Below are positions 1 through 10,614 of a stretch of DNA of 64,000 bases, in pieces. The DNA comes from Duganella sp. OV510 (GTDB lineage Bacteria > Pseudomonadota > Gammaproteobacteria > Burkholderiales > Burkholderiaceae_D), in NCBI RefSeq assembly GCF_900100205.1, contig NZ_FNEQ01000001.1, positions 744,001-808,000 on the forward strand, in the 5' to 3' direction. Below the pieces are notes generated by a model. The model made no database searches and was not told the DNA's origin. It worked only from the letters and a program-made list of their open reading frames with translations. Every line of letters begins with the position of its first letter. Positions within the stretch are counted from its first letter, which is position 1. Both the position numbers and the translations under genes were made by a program.

Positions 1-923
1 GGCTGGAGATGCAGCCGCTGGCGCCGGCCGCGATTGCCGCCGCCGCGATCGAATCCGTGCGCGCCGCCGCCGAGGCCAAGCAGATCCGCATCGAAAAAGA
101 TTTCGCCAACGCGCCCGGCATGGTGGCCGGCGACGCCAGCCGGCTGCAACAGATCCTGTGGAACCTGCTCAGCAATGCGCTCAAGTTCACGCCACCTGGC
201 GGCAGCGTCACCGTCGGCGTGCAGCGCGACGGCGACCACATCGCCATCAGCGTGCGCGACAGCGGCATTGGCATCGCCCCGGCCTTCCTCGGCCACGTCT
301 TCGAGCGCTTCCGCCAGGCCGATGCCACCACCACCCGCCAACATGGCGGCCTCGGACTGGGGCTGGCCATCGTCAAGCACTTGGTCGAACAACATGGCGG
401 CACCATCGACGTGGCCAGCGAAGGCGAAGGCATGGGTTCGTGCTTCACGCTGCGCCTGCCGCGCCATACCGCCCAGCAGCCAGGCATGAGCACTGAACAG
501 CAGCAGGCGCAGCACCATGCTGCAGCGCATGATCTAACCGGTCTGCAAGTGTTGGTGGTGGATGACGAAGACGATGCGCGCGAACTCATCAAGCGCATCC
601 TGGCCGATTGCAACGCCCAGGTGCTGACCGCTGCCACCGCCAGCGAAGCCTTGAATCTATTGCAACATGAGCGCCCCGACCTGATGGTCAGCGATCTCGG
701 CATGCCGGAACTGGACGGTTACGGCTTGCTGGACCGCATTCGCGCCCTCGGGCCAGCGCGCGGCGGCGACCTGCCGGCCATCGCGCTGACCGCCTTTGCC
801 CGCTCGGAAGACCGCATCAAAGCGCTTTCCAGCGGTTTCCTGGCGCATATCGCCAAGCCGATCGAGCCAAACGAATTGATTGCCAAAGTCGCCGCGATGG
901 GAGCCGCCCAACGCCACGCTTGA
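1..923 (+). CDS. Hybrid sensor histidine kinase/response regulator, C-terminal part
   Basis: The reading frame is open at the left edge, so only the C-terminal part is visible (about 306 residues). The visible part begins inside the kinase core. An HATPase_c domain is shown by the N box NLLSNALKFTP, the G1 box DSGIGIAP and the G2 box GGLGLGLAIVKHL. It is followed, after a short Gln/His-rich linker, by a receiver domain with the acidic pair in VLVVDDEDDAR, the phospho-acceptor Asp in MVSDLGMPELDG and the conserved Lys in IAKPIEP. The likely role is autophosphorylation on an upstream, unseen His and phosphotransfer to the attached receiver. The HisKA and sensor domains lie outside the window, so the signal cannot be named. 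The next gene, a receiver-GGDEF protein, follows after a 243-base gap on the same strand and could be an output partner (inference). Confidence 0.9.
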   Translation, partial: LEMQPLAPAAIAAAAIESVRAAAEAKQIRIEKDFANAPGMVAGDASRLQQILWNLLSNALKFTPPGGSVTVGVQRDGDHIAISVRDSGIGIAPAFLGHVFERFRQADATTTRQHGGLGLGLAIVKHLVEQHGGTIDVASEGEGMGSCFTLRLPRHTAQQPGMSTEQQQAQHHAAAHDLTGLQVLVVDDEDDARELIKRILADCNAQVLTAATASEALNLLQHERPDLMVSDLGMPELDGYGLLDRIRALGPARGGDLPAIALTAFARSEDRIKALSSGFLAHIAKPIEPNELIAKVAAMGAAQRHA

Positions 924-1166
924 AAACGGTATCACAATGTTCACAGCTTTGATTAAGTTTCCATGTGGCAATTTTTCCACTCCTACTTCAACACGCGGCA
1001 ATGTCCTACAAGCAATCAGAAAATCTGTTGATACACTACAAAACTGCTGGAATTAGCGTAGAATTGTTTCCATGCAGAAATTAAACGCGCTTGTGTGCGT
1101 CGCACCACCCACACTTTGCGTTATTATCGAAATACTATTAAGAGTTAGAGAGATAGAGACCTCATT

Positions 1167-2144
1167 ATGCCGAGCCGAGACGAAATCCTGAACGCCAAAA
1201 TTCTGGTGGTGGATGACAGCGCAGACAACGTCGAACTGATGTTGGAGATCCTGCGCGAGGCCGGCTATACAGATGTCTCTTCCACCATGCTGCCGGAGCA
1301 GGTCTGCCCGATGCACCGCCAGCAATGCTACGACCTGATCCTGCTGGACCTGCAAATGCCTGGCCTGAATGGCTTCCAGGTGATGAAGGGGCTGAAGGAA
1401 ATCGAACAAGGCGGCTATCTGCCGGTGCTGGCCCTGACTGCCCAGCCGAGTTTCAAGATCGCCGCGCTGGAAGCCGGCGCGCGCGACTTCATCAGCAAAC
1501 CGTTCGACCTGCTGGAAGTTCACAAGCGCATCCACAACATGCTGGAAGTGCGCCTGCTGTACAAGGAGCTGGCGCAATACAGCCGCCAGCAGCAGGAACT
1601 GGCGCTGCACGATCCGCTAACCAGCCTGCCGAACCGCCGGCTGCTGGAAGACCGCATCGCCACCGTGCTGCAACACGCCACGCGCCAGCAAAACAAGGCT
1701 GCTGTCATGTACCTGGACCTGGATGGTTTCAAGATCATCAACGATACCCATGGCCATGCCTACGGCGATGAAATCCTCAAGCAGGTGGCGCAGCGCCTGG
1801 TCGGCTGCTCGCGCAAGGAAGACACCGTAGCGCGCGTCGGCGGCGACGAATTCGTCATCGTCATGGGTGATATCGCCACCGTGGCCGATACCCAGGAACC
1901 CGCCAACAAGCTGATCGAAGCGGTCTCGCAGCCCTACCAGGTCAATGGCCTGACGCTGAAACTGTCGACCAGCATCGGCGTCGGCATCTTCCCCGATGAT
2001 GCCACCGACGTGGCGCCGCTGATTGCTGCCGCTGACGGCGCCCTGTATGAAGCCAAGCGCTCCGGCAAGAACCGTTGCTGCACCGCGCAGTCGATGCGCA
2101 ATCAGCCGAGCCAGCCGCACACCATGTCGGCCACGCTGGCCTGA
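1167..2144 (+). CDS. Response regulator with GGDEF output (diguanylate cyclase)
   Basis: The 325-residue protein has two domains. Residues about 8-130 are a receiver with the acidic pair in ILVVDDSADN, phospho-acceptor Asp in LILLDLQMPGLNG and Lys in ISKPFD. Residues about 150-305 are a GGDEF domain opening with DPLTSLPNRR and carrying an intact GGDEF active site (VARVGGDEFVIV). An RxxD inhibitory site (RKED) sits five residues before GGDEF, so product inhibition by c-di-GMP is expected. By family knowledge it makes c-di-GMP from two GTP when the receiver is phosphorylated, a WspR/PleD-like role in the cytoplasm. The ATG is preceded by a purine-rich AGAGA stretch. The upstream hybrid kinase is a plausible phosphodonor. 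The C-terminal tail of about 20 residues is low complexity. Confidence 0.93.
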   Translation: MPSRDEILNAKILVVDDSADNVELMLEILREAGYTDVSSTMLPEQVCPMHRQQCYDLILLDLQMPGLNGFQVMKGLKEIEQGGYLPVLALTAQPSFKIAALEAGARDFISKPFDLLEVHKRIHNMLEVRLLYKELAQYSRQQQELALHDPLTSLPNRRLLEDRIATVLQHATRQQNKAAVMYLDLDGFKIINDTHGHAYGDEILKQVAQRLVGCSRKEDTVARVGGDEFVIVMGDIATVADTQEPANKLIEAVSQPYQVNGLTLKLSTSIGVGIFPDDATDVAPLIAAADGALYEAKRSGKNRCCTAQSMRNQPSQPHTMSATLA

Positions 2145-2147
2145 CAT

Positions 2148-2171
2148 AAAAAAGGCGGGCCGCAGCCCGCC
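2148..2171 (-). terminator. Rho-independent terminator of the minus-strand small gene
   Basis: Read on the minus strand, the stem GGCGGGC (2171-2165), a TGCG loop and GCCCGCC (2160-2154) are followed directly by six T (2153-2148). It lies 22 bases past the stop codon of the gene at 2193-2612. On the plus strand no T tract follows the stem, so it should act mainly on the minus strand, although it also separates the two convergent genes. Confidence 0.85.
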
Positions 2172-2192
2172 AACCCTGCGCTACGGTATGGC

Positions 2193-2642
<450 letters not shown>

Positions 2643-2733
2643 TTACTGTGCCAGCGCCATCGCCTGCGGTCTGTGCGAAAGCGAACGCACGCCCCGCCCC
2701 GCCTTGCTGTAGCGCTCGATTGAATGTGCTTTT

Positions 2734-2762
2734 TTGACATTCATTTAGCCCCTTGTTATCAT
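2734..2762 (+). promoter_or_regulatory. Sigma-70 promoter of the receiver-kinase-receiver gene
   Basis: A consensus -35 box TTGACA (2734-2739) is separated by 17 bases from TATCAT (2757-2762). Transcription would start near 2769, giving a leader of about 22 bases before the GTG start at 2791. This is one of the best vegetative promoter matches in the window. Confidence 0.72.
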
Positions 2763-2790
2763 CGATTAATGCTTCTACGGCAGAGATCCC

Positions 2791-4407
<1,617 letters not shown>

Positions 4408-4491
4408 TGCGCCTGTTGTGCGTCGGAGGTCGCAAAGCTCGGGTATGATCGGGTAAGACCGTCGTCCGTCCGAACTTTACAGAGAAAATCC

Positions 4492-5220
4492 ATGTCCGTA
4501 CCGGCACCACAAGAACAGCACACTGCGCAGCAGGACGCCCTGCGTAGCGCCGACCTGAGCGAACTGCTCGGCCACGTCCACACCTGCTGGGACAACGAGC
4601 GCCGCTCGCTGTCGCGCCAGTTGCACGACAGCCTCGGCTCGTCATTGACGGCATTGACCATGCACCTCGGACTGCTGATGCAAAAGCTGCCGCCCGAACC
4701 GGCGCTGCAGGACCGCGCTGGCCACATGAAAAAGCTGCTTGGCCAGATCGTCGAAACCAACCGCCAGATGCAGCTCAAGCTGTGGAATGACAAGCTGGAA
4801 TTCCTCGGCGTGCGCGTGGCGCTGGACGAGCTGGTGACGCAGTTCGGCGAACAGCGCGGCATCACCGCCCGCTGCAGCCTGCCGGAAGAGGAACTCGACT
4901 GCCCGCGCAGCCACGGCATCGTGCTGCTGCACACGCTGGAGGAAGCGCTGCGCAACATCATCCAGCACGCGCAGGCGAGCGAAGTCGACGTTATCGTCGA
5001 CGACAACGAAGATGAAGTGATGCTGACGGTGAAGGATAACGGTGTCGGCCTCAGCGGCCCGGTGCCGGCTGGCGAGTCGGCCGGCAAGTTCGGCCTGCGC
5101 ATGGCGCGCGAGCGCGCCGCCTATCTGGGCGGCACGCTGACACTGTCAGCGGGCGCCGAGGGCGGCGTCACGCTGACGATGATATTGCCGAAGCCGCAGC
5201 CACAGCCTAGTGCAGCTTGA
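4492..5220 (+). CDS. Soluble HisKA_3 (NarX/UhpB-type) histidine kinase
   Basis: The 242-residue kinase has the HisKA_3 dimerisation motif RQLHDSLGSSLTAL with His45, then an HATPase_c domain with EEALRNIIQHA, DNGVGL and FGLRMARERAAYLGG. This subfamily normally works with NarL/FixJ-type regulators. There is no transmembrane helix, PAS, GAF or receiver domain, only a short N-terminal stretch of about 30 residues, so the signal must come from a partner or from the cytosol. The gene lies 84 bases after the hybrid kinase and may share its transcript. No NarL-type regulator is adjacent; the nearest is the FixJ-like gene at 35 kb. Its 3' end overlaps the convergent NADH dehydrogenase gene by 14 bases. 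Confidence 0.88.
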   Translation: MSVPAPQEQHTAQQDALRSADLSELLGHVHTCWDNERRSLSRQLHDSLGSSLTALTMHLGLLMQKLPPEPALQDRAGHMKKLLGQIVETNRQMQLKLWNDKLEFLGVRVALDELVTQFGEQRGITARCSLPEEELDCPRSHGIVLLHTLEEALRNIIQHAQASEVDVIVDDNEDEVMLTVKDNGVGLSGPVPAGESAGKFGLRMARERAAYLGGTLTLSAGAEGGVTLTMILPKPQPQPSAA

Positions 5221-6508
5221 CCAGCGGCGTGGTGCGCTTGATCAGGAAGCGCGCCACCGCCAGCACGCCGGTGCGCACCGTGCCCAGCACGGCCTGGTGA
5301 TGCATCAGGTGCAGGCTGACATACATCATGCGCGCGACGAAGCCGTCGACAAACCAGCTTAAGCCCTTCAACGATCCCATCAGGCTACCGACCGAGGTGG
5401 TCTGGCCGAACGACACCAGCGAGCCATAGTCGCGGTAGGTGTACGGCTTGGTCTGCGGCGACTGGCCCTTGTGCTGGCGCATGAAAGTCTCCAGCAGGTA
5501 GTCGGCCATCTGGTGTGCGGCTTGCGCGCGCGGCGGCACCAGCTTGCCGTCCGGGCCGATGCAGGCGGCGCAATCGCCCAGCGCGTAAATATCATCATAC
5601 CCTTTGACCGCCAGCGTGCCATCAACATCCAGTTGGCCGGACTTGGTGACCGGCAACCCCAGCTCCTTCAGGAAGTCAGGCGCCTTGATACCGGCCGCCC
5701 ACACCACGATCTGCGCCGGATACACGGTATCGCCGGCAGTCACGCCTGCGCCGTCGATGGCGGTCACGCGCGTACCGGTGACGACGTTGACGGCGCGCTG
5801 GCGCAGCAATTCCAGCGCGGCAGCCGACACTTTCTCGGGTAGCGGCGCCAGGATGCGCGGCGCGCCTTCCAGCAAGGTGATGCTGACATCGCGCTCCGCC
5901 TGCAACTGGCGAAAGCCATAAGTGGCATAGACGCCGCTGGCCTCGCGCAGCTCGGCCGCCAGCTCGACGCCGGTAGCGCCGCCACCGATGATGACCACAT
6001 CGACACCGGCATCCGGCTGCACGCTTTTCTTCAGCTCGGCCAGCGTCAGCAGCTTGAGCAGCGTCAGGCGGAAGCGTTCCGCGTCTTCGGTGGCGTTCAG
6101 CGAAATGGTGTGTTCAGCAGCGCCGGGCACACCGAAGTAATTCGAGGTGCTGCCCACCGCCATCACCAGCTTCTCGAACTGGATCTGGCGCTCGGGCAGT
6201 ATCTGCTCCTTGCTCTCGTCGCCGCTTTCAATCGCGCCGACGGTCAGCACCCGCTGCTGCGCATCCAGCGCCAGCATCGGGCCGTAGACAAAGGTGAAGC
6301 GGTTGTCGTGCGCCAGCATCTGGTACGACAGGCCTTCCTGGTGCACGTCCAGCGTGCCAGCCGCCACCTCGTGCAGCGACGGTTTCCAGATGTGGAACAG
6401 GCGGCTGTCCACCAGCATCACTGCCTCCGGGCCGAGCTTGCGCCCCAGTTTGCAGGCGAGCTCCAGCCCGCCCGCGCCGCCGCCAACAATGACGTATTTA
6501 CTTTGCAA
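5207..6508 (-). CDS. ndh: Type II NADH dehydrogenase (NDH-2), FAD-dependent
   Basis: The 433-residue flavoprotein belongs to the pyridine nucleotide-disulfide oxidoreductase class. An FAD-binding Rossmann motif is at the N-terminus (VIVGGGAGGLELACKLG) and a second, NADH-binding one near residue 170 (VVIIGGGATGVELAAEL). The second FAD motif is around 300 (YDDIYALGDCAA). The C-terminal 60 residues (SLMGSLKGLSWF onward) are amphipathic, as expected for the membrane-anchoring tail of NDH-2. It should oxidise NADH and reduce ubiquinone without pumping protons. Length and motif order match the family. It ends 14 bases inside the convergent kinase gene. The upstream repeat-protein gene stops 32 bases before this start on the same strand, so the two could be co-transcribed. 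Confidence 0.93.
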   Translation of the reverse strand: MQSKYVIVGGGAGGLELACKLGRKLGPEAVMLVDSRLFHIWKPSLHEVAAGTLDVHQEGLSYQMLAHDNRFTFVYGPMLALDAQQRVLTVGAIESGDESKEQILPERQIQFEKLVMAVGSTSNYFGVPGAAEHTISLNATEDAERFRLTLLKLLTLAELKKSVQPDAGVDVVIIGGGATGVELAAELREASGVYATYGFRQLQAERDVSITLLEGAPRILAPLPEKVSAAALELLRQRAVNVVTGTRVTAIDGAGVTAGDTVYPAQIVVWAAGIKAPDFLKELGLPVTKSGQLDVDGTLAVKGYDDIYALGDCAACIGPDGKLVPPRAQAAHQMADYLLETFMRQHKGQSPQTKPYTYRDYGSLVSFGQTTSVGSLMGSLKGLSWFVDGFVARMMYVSLHLMHHQAVLGTVRTGVLAVARFLIKRTTPLVKLH

Positions 6509-6540
6509 GACTTTTCTCCTGTGGCGGCCTGTGCCGCCGG

Positions 6541-7050
6541 TTATCGGTCGTGACGGTCGTGCCCGCGTCCGTGATCGGGGCCGCGTCCGTGATCAGGGCC
6601 ACGACCATGATCGGGACCACGGCCGTGGCCACGGTCGTCGCGATGGTGATCGTTACGATGATCGTTGCGATGATCGTTGCGATGATCGTTGCGGTGCGGC
6701 TCATGGCGCGGTCCGCCATGACGCTCGCGATAGCGCGGCACGTACTCGTTGTTATACCAACGGTCCTGTACAAAATACACTCTCTGATTACATGCATGGT
6801 AAGCGTGGCAATGCTTGCGCCAGTTCTTCGCATGGCCAGGCGGCACGCGCAGGTAGATCGGCGCGCTTTCGACATAGCGCACCGGCCGCTCGATCATCAC
6901 CGGCTGGCGATACAGCAGTTGCGGCGCCGGATAGTCGCCGATATCGATGCGACCGTAAAAGCCTGGCTGGCCAACGCTGATCGAAACATTCGACGCAAAG
7001 GCTGAGGCGGACAGCGCCAGCAGGCTGGCGGCGAGTAACTTGGCTTTCAT
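6541..7050 (-). CDS. Secreted protein with a His/Asp/Arg-rich repeat tail
   Basis: The 169-residue protein begins with a signal peptide (MKAKLLAASLLALSASAFAS). The middle region (about 21-112) contains HCHAYHACNQRVYFVQDRWY and YVPRYRERHG. From residue 121 it turns into tandem repeats: four NDHR-type units (121-136), then three GPDHGR units (145-162), ending GHDRHDR. The many His and Asp residues suggest metal binding in the periplasm or outside the cell, but this is inference. The two repeat blocks are nearly exact at DNA level (12- and 18-base units), so copy number may vary between strains. The gene is divergent from marR and directly upstream of ndh. The family is uncharacterised as far as I can tell. 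Confidence 0.8.
   Translation of the reverse strand: MKAKLLAASLLALSASAFASNVSISVGQPGFYGRIDIGDYPAPQLLYRQPVMIERPVRYVESAPIYLRVPPGHAKNWRKHCHAYHACNQRVYFVQDRWYNNEYVPRYRERHGGPRHEPHRNDHRNDHRNDHRNDHHRDDRGHGRGPDHGRGPDHGRGPDHGRGHDRHDR
6565..6690 (-). repeat. Two coding tandem-repeat blocks (12-base and 18-base units)
   Basis: Within the 3' end of the secreted protein gene, 6643-6690 holds four 12-base units encoding NDHR (the last NDHH), and 6565-6618 holds three 18-base units encoding GPDHGR. A non-repeated HRDDRGHGR-type linker separates them. Both unit lengths are multiples of three, so slippage would keep the frame. Confidence 0.85.
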
Positions 7051-7157
7051 GATGAGTCTCTATTCTTGACACGAGCGAACTTGCTCACCACTTAGCATAA
7101 TAAATGCTGCACGATTTTTCTGTGCGCTGACGAACATATCTTACTCGTGTTAAACTA

Positions 7158-7167
7158 ATCGTTCGAT
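7158..7167 (+). promoter_or_regulatory. Possible MarR operator upstream of the efflux operon
   Basis: ATCGTTCGAT is an inverted repeat (ATCG-N2-CGAT) lying 25 bases before the marR start, in the divergent intergenic region. MarR-type repressors usually bind such sites at their own promoters. A second perfect inverted repeat, AGCAT-N5-ATGCT, lies at 7094-7108 nearer the divergent gene. Binding is not shown by the sequence alone. Confidence 0.35.
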
Positions 7168-7192
7168 ACCTAACCATTAGCCGTAAAATCAT

Positions 7193-7627
7193 ATGCCTTC
7201 TATAGAAGAACGCTTTTCCGCCGCGTTGCACGGCAGCGCAAGGGCCTGGCGGCTGGCGATCGACCGCCGCCTCAAGCACCTGGGACTGAGCCAGGCCAGC
7301 TGGATGGCCATCGCCCTGACCGCCAAGGAAAGCGAACCGCCGTCGCAAACGAAGCTGGCCGCACGCGCCGGTGTGGAAGATCCCACCATGGTCGCCACTG
7401 TCGACCGCCTGGTCAAAGCCGGCTACATGATGCGCACGCCGTCCGAAACCGATCGCCGCGTCAAGCTGCTGAGCCTGACCCCTGCCGGCCAGGAGGTCTA
7501 CCAGTCGGTCTGGCAGGAAGCCGATGCGCTGCGCCGTGAGTTGCTCGGCAATGTAGACCCCGAAATGCTGCGCAACGTCACCCTCTTCCTTGAAGCGATC
7601 CAGGCCAATATCGAGTCGCTCCCATGA
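7193..7627 (+). CDS. MarR-family repressor of the downstream efflux operon
   Basis: The 144-residue winged-helix regulator resembles EmrR/MprA. Residues about 25-110 carry the MarR fold (LGLSQASWMAIALTAKE, then EDPTMVATVDRLVKAGYM as recognition helix region, and a wing with SETDRRVKLLSLTP). MarR proteins bind palindromic operators as dimers and release on binding phenolic or drug-like ligands. The stop overlaps the start of the emrB-like gene as ATGA, so translation is coupled and the efflux genes are its likely regulon. No strong Shine-Dalgarno precedes the ATG. The four-gene order marR-emrB-nodT-emrA is typical of self-regulated multidrug efflux operons. Confidence 0.92.
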   Translation: MPSIEERFSAALHGSARAWRLAIDRRLKHLGLSQASWMAIALTAKESEPPSQTKLAARAGVEDPTMVATVDRLVKAGYMMRTPSETDRRVKLLSLTPAGQEVYQSVWQEADALRRELLGNVDPEMLRNVTLFLEAIQANIESLP

Positions 7628-9162
7628 GCAATGCCGCAGCAACGGCCGCTGTCGCGGACGACGGCCTGAACCGCCGCATGATCACCGTCTCGATCATGCT
7701 GGCGACGGTGATCCAGGCGCTCGACGGCACCATCGCCAACGTCGCGCTGCCGCACATGCAGGGCAGCCTGTCGGCCTCGCAGGACCAGATCACCTGGGTG
7801 CTGACCTCCTTCATCGTCGCCGCCGCCATCGCCACGCCGCTGACCGGCTGGCTGTGTGACCGTTTCGGCCAGAAGAACATCTTTCTGACCTCGGTGGCCG
7901 GCTTCACTGTTGCGTCGGTGCTGTGCGGCCTGGCCGGCTCGCTGACCGAAATCGTCATCGCCCGCCTGTTGCAAGGGGTCTTCGGCGCCGCGCTGGTGCC
8001 GCTGTCGCAAGCGACGCTGCTGGACATCAACCCGCGCGAAAAGCACGGCTCGGCCATGGCGGTGTGGGGCATGGGCGTGATGATCGGCCCGATCCTCGGC
8101 CCCACCCTCGGCGGCTGGCTGACCGACAGCTACGACTGGCGCTGGGTATTCTTCATCAACGTGCCGATCGGCGCGATCGCCTTCTACGGCATCTGGCGCT
8201 ACATCCGCAAGGTCGATGCGCCGCGCAAGATGCGCTTCGACGCTTTCGGCTTCGCCACGCTCAGCCTGGCCATCGGCGCGCTGCAGATGCTGCTCGACCG
8301 CGGGGAGCAGAACGACTGGTTCAACGCCACCGAAACCTGGGTCGAAGCCAGCATCCTGGCGCTGAGCTTTGCCTACTTTGTCGCGCATACGGCCACCCGC
8401 CCCGCCGGCAAATCCTTTTTCGATTACCGGCTGCTGCGCAATTCCAACTACGTCAGCGGTCTGTTGTTCATCTTCGTGGTGGGCGTGGTGCTGTTTGCCA
8501 CGCGGGCGCTGACGCCCACCATGCTGCAAGGCCTGATGGGCTATCCGGCCAAGATCGCCGGCCTGGTCACGGCGCCCAGCGGCATCGGCACCATGATCGC
8601 CATGATGTTTGTCGGCCGGCTGGTGGGCAAGGTCGACCTGCGCCTGCTGCTGGGTACCGGCTTCCTGATCACTGCCTTCTCGCTGTGGCAGATGTCGCGC
8701 TACACGCTGGTGCTGTCGCAGAGCGACATCATCTGGCCGGGCGTGATCCAGGGCCTGGGCCTTGGACTGGTGTTCGTGCCGCTGAGCGCCGCCACCTTCG
8801 CCACGCTGTCGCCGGAACTGCGTGCCGAGGGCACGGCGATCTATAGCCTGATCCGCAATATCGGCAGCTCGATCGGCATCGCACTGGTGCAAACGCTGCT
8901 GGTGCGGAACACGCAAACCGTGCACGCCTCGCTGACGGAACATATCAGCACCACCAATCCGGCGCTGCTGGACAACCTGGCTACGCCGGAAGCGGCGGCC
9001 GCGCTGAATAACGAGATCACGCGCCAGGCGTCGATGATCTCCTACGTCGACGACTTCTGGCTGATGTTTATTTTGACGCTGTGCGTGATACCGCTGCTGG
9101 TGCTGGTCAAGCCGCCGGCAAAAAGCGCGCCGGTCGATACCTCGCATGCCGCCATGGACTAA
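7624..9162 (+). CDS. emrB: DHA2-family (EmrB-type) drug:H+ antiporter
   Basis: The 512-residue inner-membrane protein has about 14 predicted helices, as in the DHA2 branch of the major facilitator superfamily. Typical motifs are visible: LDGTIANVALPHMQGSL in helix 1 (motif D1), GWLCDRFGQK (motif A) and GVMIGPILGPTLGGWL (motif C, antiporter signature). It exports hydrophobic or amphipathic drugs in exchange for protons. Together with the NodT-type outer membrane protein and EmrA-type adaptor encoded next, it should form a tripartite pump spanning both membranes. ATGA overlap with marR upstream; the nodT gene follows 9 bases after the stop. Confidence 0.94.
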   Translation: MSNAAATAAVADDGLNRRMITVSIMLATVIQALDGTIANVALPHMQGSLSASQDQITWVLTSFIVAAAIATPLTGWLCDRFGQKNIFLTSVAGFTVASVLCGLAGSLTEIVIARLLQGVFGAALVPLSQATLLDINPREKHGSAMAVWGMGVMIGPILGPTLGGWLTDSYDWRWVFFINVPIGAIAFYGIWRYIRKVDAPRKMRFDAFGFATLSLAIGALQMLLDRGEQNDWFNATETWVEASILALSFAYFVAHTATRPAGKSFFDYRLLRNSNYVSGLLFIFVVGVVLFATRALTPTMLQGLMGYPAKIAGLVTAPSGIGTMIAMMFVGRLVGKVDLRLLLGTGFLITAFSLWQMSRYTLVLSQSDIIWPGVIQGLGLGLVFVPLSAATFATLSPELRAEGTAIYSLIRNIGSSIGIALVQTLLVRNTQTVHASLTEHISTTNPALLDNLATPEAAAALNNEITRQASMISYVDDFWLMFILTLCVIPLLVLVKPPAKSAPVDTSHAAMD

Positions 9163-9171
9163 GGAAAGCAA

Positions 9172-10605
9172 ATGAAAACTCGACTACAACCTATTCTGCT
9201 GGCCCTGGCCGTGGCGCTTTCCGGCTGCGCCGCCATCGCGCCGGACACGCACCCGCTCCCCAGGCGCGACATCGCCAGCGCCGAACTGTCTGCCGGCATC
9301 AAGCTGGCCAACGAAGGCTGGCCAGAAGCCCAGTGGTGGACCGCCTACCATGATGAGCAGCTGAACGCCATCATCAGGCAAGCCTTGTCCAGCGGACCGA
9401 CGCTGGAAGTGGCTGCTGCCCACATCGGCAGCGCGCGCTCGTCGCTGTCGCGCAGCCTGGCCGACCTCGGGCTGGAGACGTCGCTGTACGCCAACGCCAA
9501 CCGCCAGCGCTATTCGGGCACCGGCCTGTTCCCCGAACCGATCGGCGGCGCCTACTTCACCACCGAAACGCTGCGCCTCGACCTGCACTACAACTTCGAC
9601 TGGTGGGGCAAGAACCGCGCGCAAGTGGCGGCCGCCGTCGGCGAACTGAATGTCGGCCGCGCCGCCTACGCGGAAGCCGAACAGGCGCTGGCCGCGTCGA
9701 TCGCGCAAAGCTACTTCCGCCTGCAAGGCGCGTGGGCGCGGCTGGCCAACACCGAGCAGCTGGCGGCCACGCAATCGGTCTTGGTGCAGGATAGCGCCAA
9801 GCGCATCGCACGCGGCCTGGCAAACGCCGACGAGCAGCGCATGGCGGAAGCGGACCTGAGCCTGATCCGCAAGCAGCAGGCGCAACTCCAGGCCGACATC
9901 GAACATGAACGCGAAGCGCTGCGCGCGCTGGCCGGCGCCGACAACCAGGCGCTGACAGACCTGAAGCCTGTGCCACTGTCGTCCGCACCGCACGTCCTGC
10001 CCGCCCGCCTCGGCATCGAGCTGCTGGCGCGCCGTCCGGACCTGCAGGCCGCGCGCTGGAAGGTGGAGGCGTCGCTGAGCAGGATCGACGCCGCCCAGGC
10101 GGCCTTCTACCCGGACGTCAACCTGACCGGCTCCATCGGCCTCGACACCATCAAGGTCGAGAAGCTGCTGCAGGCAGCCAGCCGCACCGTCTATCTCGGC
10201 CCGACCATCTCGCTGCCGCTGTTCGACAGCCGCCGCCTGGATGCGCAGCTGGACGGCGCCCGCACCAACCGCAACGAACGCATCGCCGAATACAACCAGA
10301 CCATCGTCGAAGCAGTGCGCGACGTGGCGCAAAGCGGCGCACAGCTGCAAGGCATCGAACAGCAGATCACGCAGCAGGCGGCGGCAACGTCGGCGGCACT
10401 CGCGCAACTGGCGTCGGCGCAGGCGCGGCGCGATCACGGCCTGGCCAACAACAGCAGCGTGCTGAATGCACGCCTGGCGCTGCTCAGGCAGCAGGATGCC
10501 GACCTCTATCTGCAACAAGTACAACTGCTGGCCGAAGTCGCGCTGACCAACGCGCTGGGCGGCGGCTATCACGAACAAGCGCCGCTGGCGACCGCATCCA
10601 AATAG
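9172..10605 (+). CDS. NodT-family outer membrane efflux lipoprotein
   Basis: The 477-residue protein has a lipoprotein signal peptide with lipobox-like LSGCAAIAP, so Cys19 or close to it is the lipidation site. Two OEP (TolC-like) repeats follow, with the characteristic coiled helices (VAAAHIGSARSSLSRS; WKVEASLSRIDAAQAAFYPD) and the LLARRPDLQAA signature around residue 285. It should be the trimeric outer membrane channel of the pump. An AAGGA ribosome site precedes the ATG. It sits 9 bases after emrB and 9 before emrA, a tight operon. Confidence 0.93.
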   Translation: MKTRLQPILLALAVALSGCAAIAPDTHPLPRRDIASAELSAGIKLANEGWPEAQWWTAYHDEQLNAIIRQALSSGPTLEVAAAHIGSARSSLSRSLADLGLETSLYANANRQRYSGTGLFPEPIGGAYFTTETLRLDLHYNFDWWGKNRAQVAAAVGELNVGRAAYAEAEQALAASIAQSYFRLQGAWARLANTEQLAATQSVLVQDSAKRIARGLANADEQRMAEADLSLIRKQQAQLQADIEHEREALRALAGADNQALTDLKPVPLSSAPHVLPARLGIELLARRPDLQAARWKVEASLSRIDAAQAAFYPDVNLTGSIGLDTIKVEKLLQAASRTVYLGPTISLPLFDSRRLDAQLDGARTNRNERIAEYNQTIVEAVRDVAQSGAQLQGIEQQITQQAAATSAALAQLASAQARRDHGLANNSSVLNARLALLRQQDADLYLQQVQLLAEVALTNALGGGYHEQAPLATASK

Positions 10606-10614
10606 GACATCATC

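Noticed and set aside
7498..9171. 557-residue minus-strand open frame opposite emrB
   Set aside because: Shadow frame; the plus strand encodes a clear 14-helix transporter.
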